Source of the DNA: Ophiodon elongatus
Taxonomy: Eukaryota; Chordata; Actinopteri; Perciformes; Hexagrammidae
Assembly: GCA_016806645.1 (NCBI GenBank)
Contig: JACSYO010000571.1
Location: forward strand, 1 to 64,000
Direction of reading: 5' to 3'
Length of the DNA: 64,000 nt
The notes under the pieces were generated by a model. It did no database searches. It saw nothing but the letters and a program-made list of their open reading frames with translations, and had not been told where the DNA came from. Below, in pieces: positions 63,351 through 64,000 of the stretch. The position numbers and the translations under genes are program-made. Numbering within the stretch: position 1 is the first letter of the stretch; each line of letters begins with the position of its first letter.

Positions 63351-64000
63351 CCACTTTTGGACTGTTCGCAGGCTGAAAAGACTTTTAAGACCATAAAAAC
63401 TGAAAATGCAGCTGTATGGCAAAAAAGTGATGGAAACATCATATATTCATGTACATAACATGAAACTTGATAGTCTGCATTTCTGGGAGACTTTATAGAG
63501 GAATATCAAGTAAACTGTGTATTTTGCAACAAAATCCACTTTTGGATTGTTCGCAGGCTGAAAAGCCTTTTAAGACCATAAAAACTGAAAATGCAGCTGT
63601 ATGGCAAAAAAGTGATGGAAACATCATTTATTCATGAACATAACATGAACCTTGACCGACTGCATTTCTGGGAGACTTTATAGAGGAATATCAAGTAAAC
63701 TGTGAATTTTGCAACAAAATCCACTTTTGGACTGTTCGCAGGCTGAAAAGACTTTTAAGACCATAAAAACTGAAAATATAGCTGGATGGCAAAAAAGTAA
63801 TGGAAACATCATATATTCATGTACATAACATGAAACTTGATAGTCTGCTGTTCTGAGAGACTTCATAGAGGAATATCAAGTACAGTGTGTATTTTGCAAC
63901 AAAATCCACTTTTGGCCTATTCGCAGGCTGAAACGCATTTTAAGACCATAAAAACTGAAAATGCAGATGAAAGGCAGAAAAGTAATGGAAACATCATTTA
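63351..64000. repeat. Family B cluster, cut by the window end
   Basis: Three complete units and part of a fourth, in the same order as 54315-55054. The cluster very likely continues past the window. Confidence 0.9.

Larger units (their letters stand above)
37934..64000. repeat. Satellite array IV (families A and B), runs off the window
   Basis: About 141 monomers of 184-185 bp with no insertion. The first 1 kb is nearly identical to the start of array III but lacks one monomer. Variant order repeats over long distances (see the higher-order entries). Occasional short indels are seen, such as GTACTCGGACTTTGAGG at about 42468 (5 bases lost), and a doubled CATCAT at 45556. The array continues beyond 64000. 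No gene or other element was recognised. Confidence 0.97.

Noticed and set aside
1..64000. Dozens of 60-77-codon frames in the satellite, many nearly identical (starting MNIILTLKIF, MKVCCSGRLY, MKSLRTADYQ or MYITWNLIVY)
   Set aside because: They sit in fixed phase of the monomer, span one monomer joint, differ by frame-neutral satellite variants and show no domain. Monomer length (184/185) is not a multiple of three, so none can extend. They are by-products of the repeat.
1..64000. Regular repeats as a CRISPR array
   Set aside because: Units are 184-185 bp of continuous similar sequence with no short repeat and unique spacer pattern, in a eukaryotic setting.
37934..64000. Array repeats as pure assembly duplication
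   Set aside because: The long copies differ by scattered substitutions, monomer gains and hybrid units, which argues for real sequence. Some local error cannot be excluded without reads.

Overview
The window is 64 kb of eukaryotic, almost certainly vertebrate and probably teleost, satellite DNA containing three copies of one nested transposon block. No host gene, tRNA or rRNA was recognised. The fish assignment is an inference. It rests on the L2-clade LINE ORF1 (coiled coil plus SGNH-esterase domain), an animal-type hAT transposase and a piggyBac-type element with GGGGTCA/TGACCCC ends. No species can be named from the sequence alone.

Satellite. About 51 kb (1-1943, 5981-7161, 12244-33902, 37934-64000) is a head-to-tail AT-rich tandem repeat. 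There are two monomer families. Family A is 184 bp with many variants. Family B is 185 bp and carries TTCGCAGGCTG and an AAGACCATAAAAACTG core. B monomers occur in small clusters of 1 to 4 inside A arrays and in one pure run of 15 (29899-32672). Variants recur in fixed order at shifts of about 3,134, 9,032, 23,110 and 27,900-28,084 bp, so the array has a layered, mosaic higher-order structure. Short reading frames of 60-77 codons recur throughout the satellite and are judged not to be genes.

Transposon blocks. Block 1 is 1944-5980, block 2 is 7162-12243 and block 3 is 33903-37933. Each is read left to right as: (i) L2 ORF1 C-terminal esterase fragment on the minus strand (blocks 1 and 3 only); (ii) a plus-strand hAT element; (iii) the L2 5' UTR and ORF1 N-terminus on the minus strand; (iv) TTAA followed by an internally deleted piggyBac element; (v) satellite. 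The simplest reading is an L2 copy hit by hAT inside ORF1 and by piggyBac in its 5' UTR, then amplified with the satellite.

Block 2 keeps a complete 614-codon hAT transposase with all expected catalytic residues. In blocks 1 and 3 the first 472 residues of this transposase and the middle of L2 ORF1 are gone. The break is sealed by a 14-bp inverted repeat with a 4-base spacer. This palindrome supplies an ATG on both strands and so creates two overlapping divergent reading frames: the hAT C-terminal dimerisation domain one way and the L2 esterase fragment the other.

How the parts relate. The hAT transposase could in principle act on its own ends, but its 5' terminus looks locally inverted. The piggyBac copies lack the catalytic core and would depend on a transposase elsewhere. 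Block 3 has the left structure of block 1 and the right-hand variants of block 2, which a single branching history does not explain. This points to exchange between blocks within the satellite.
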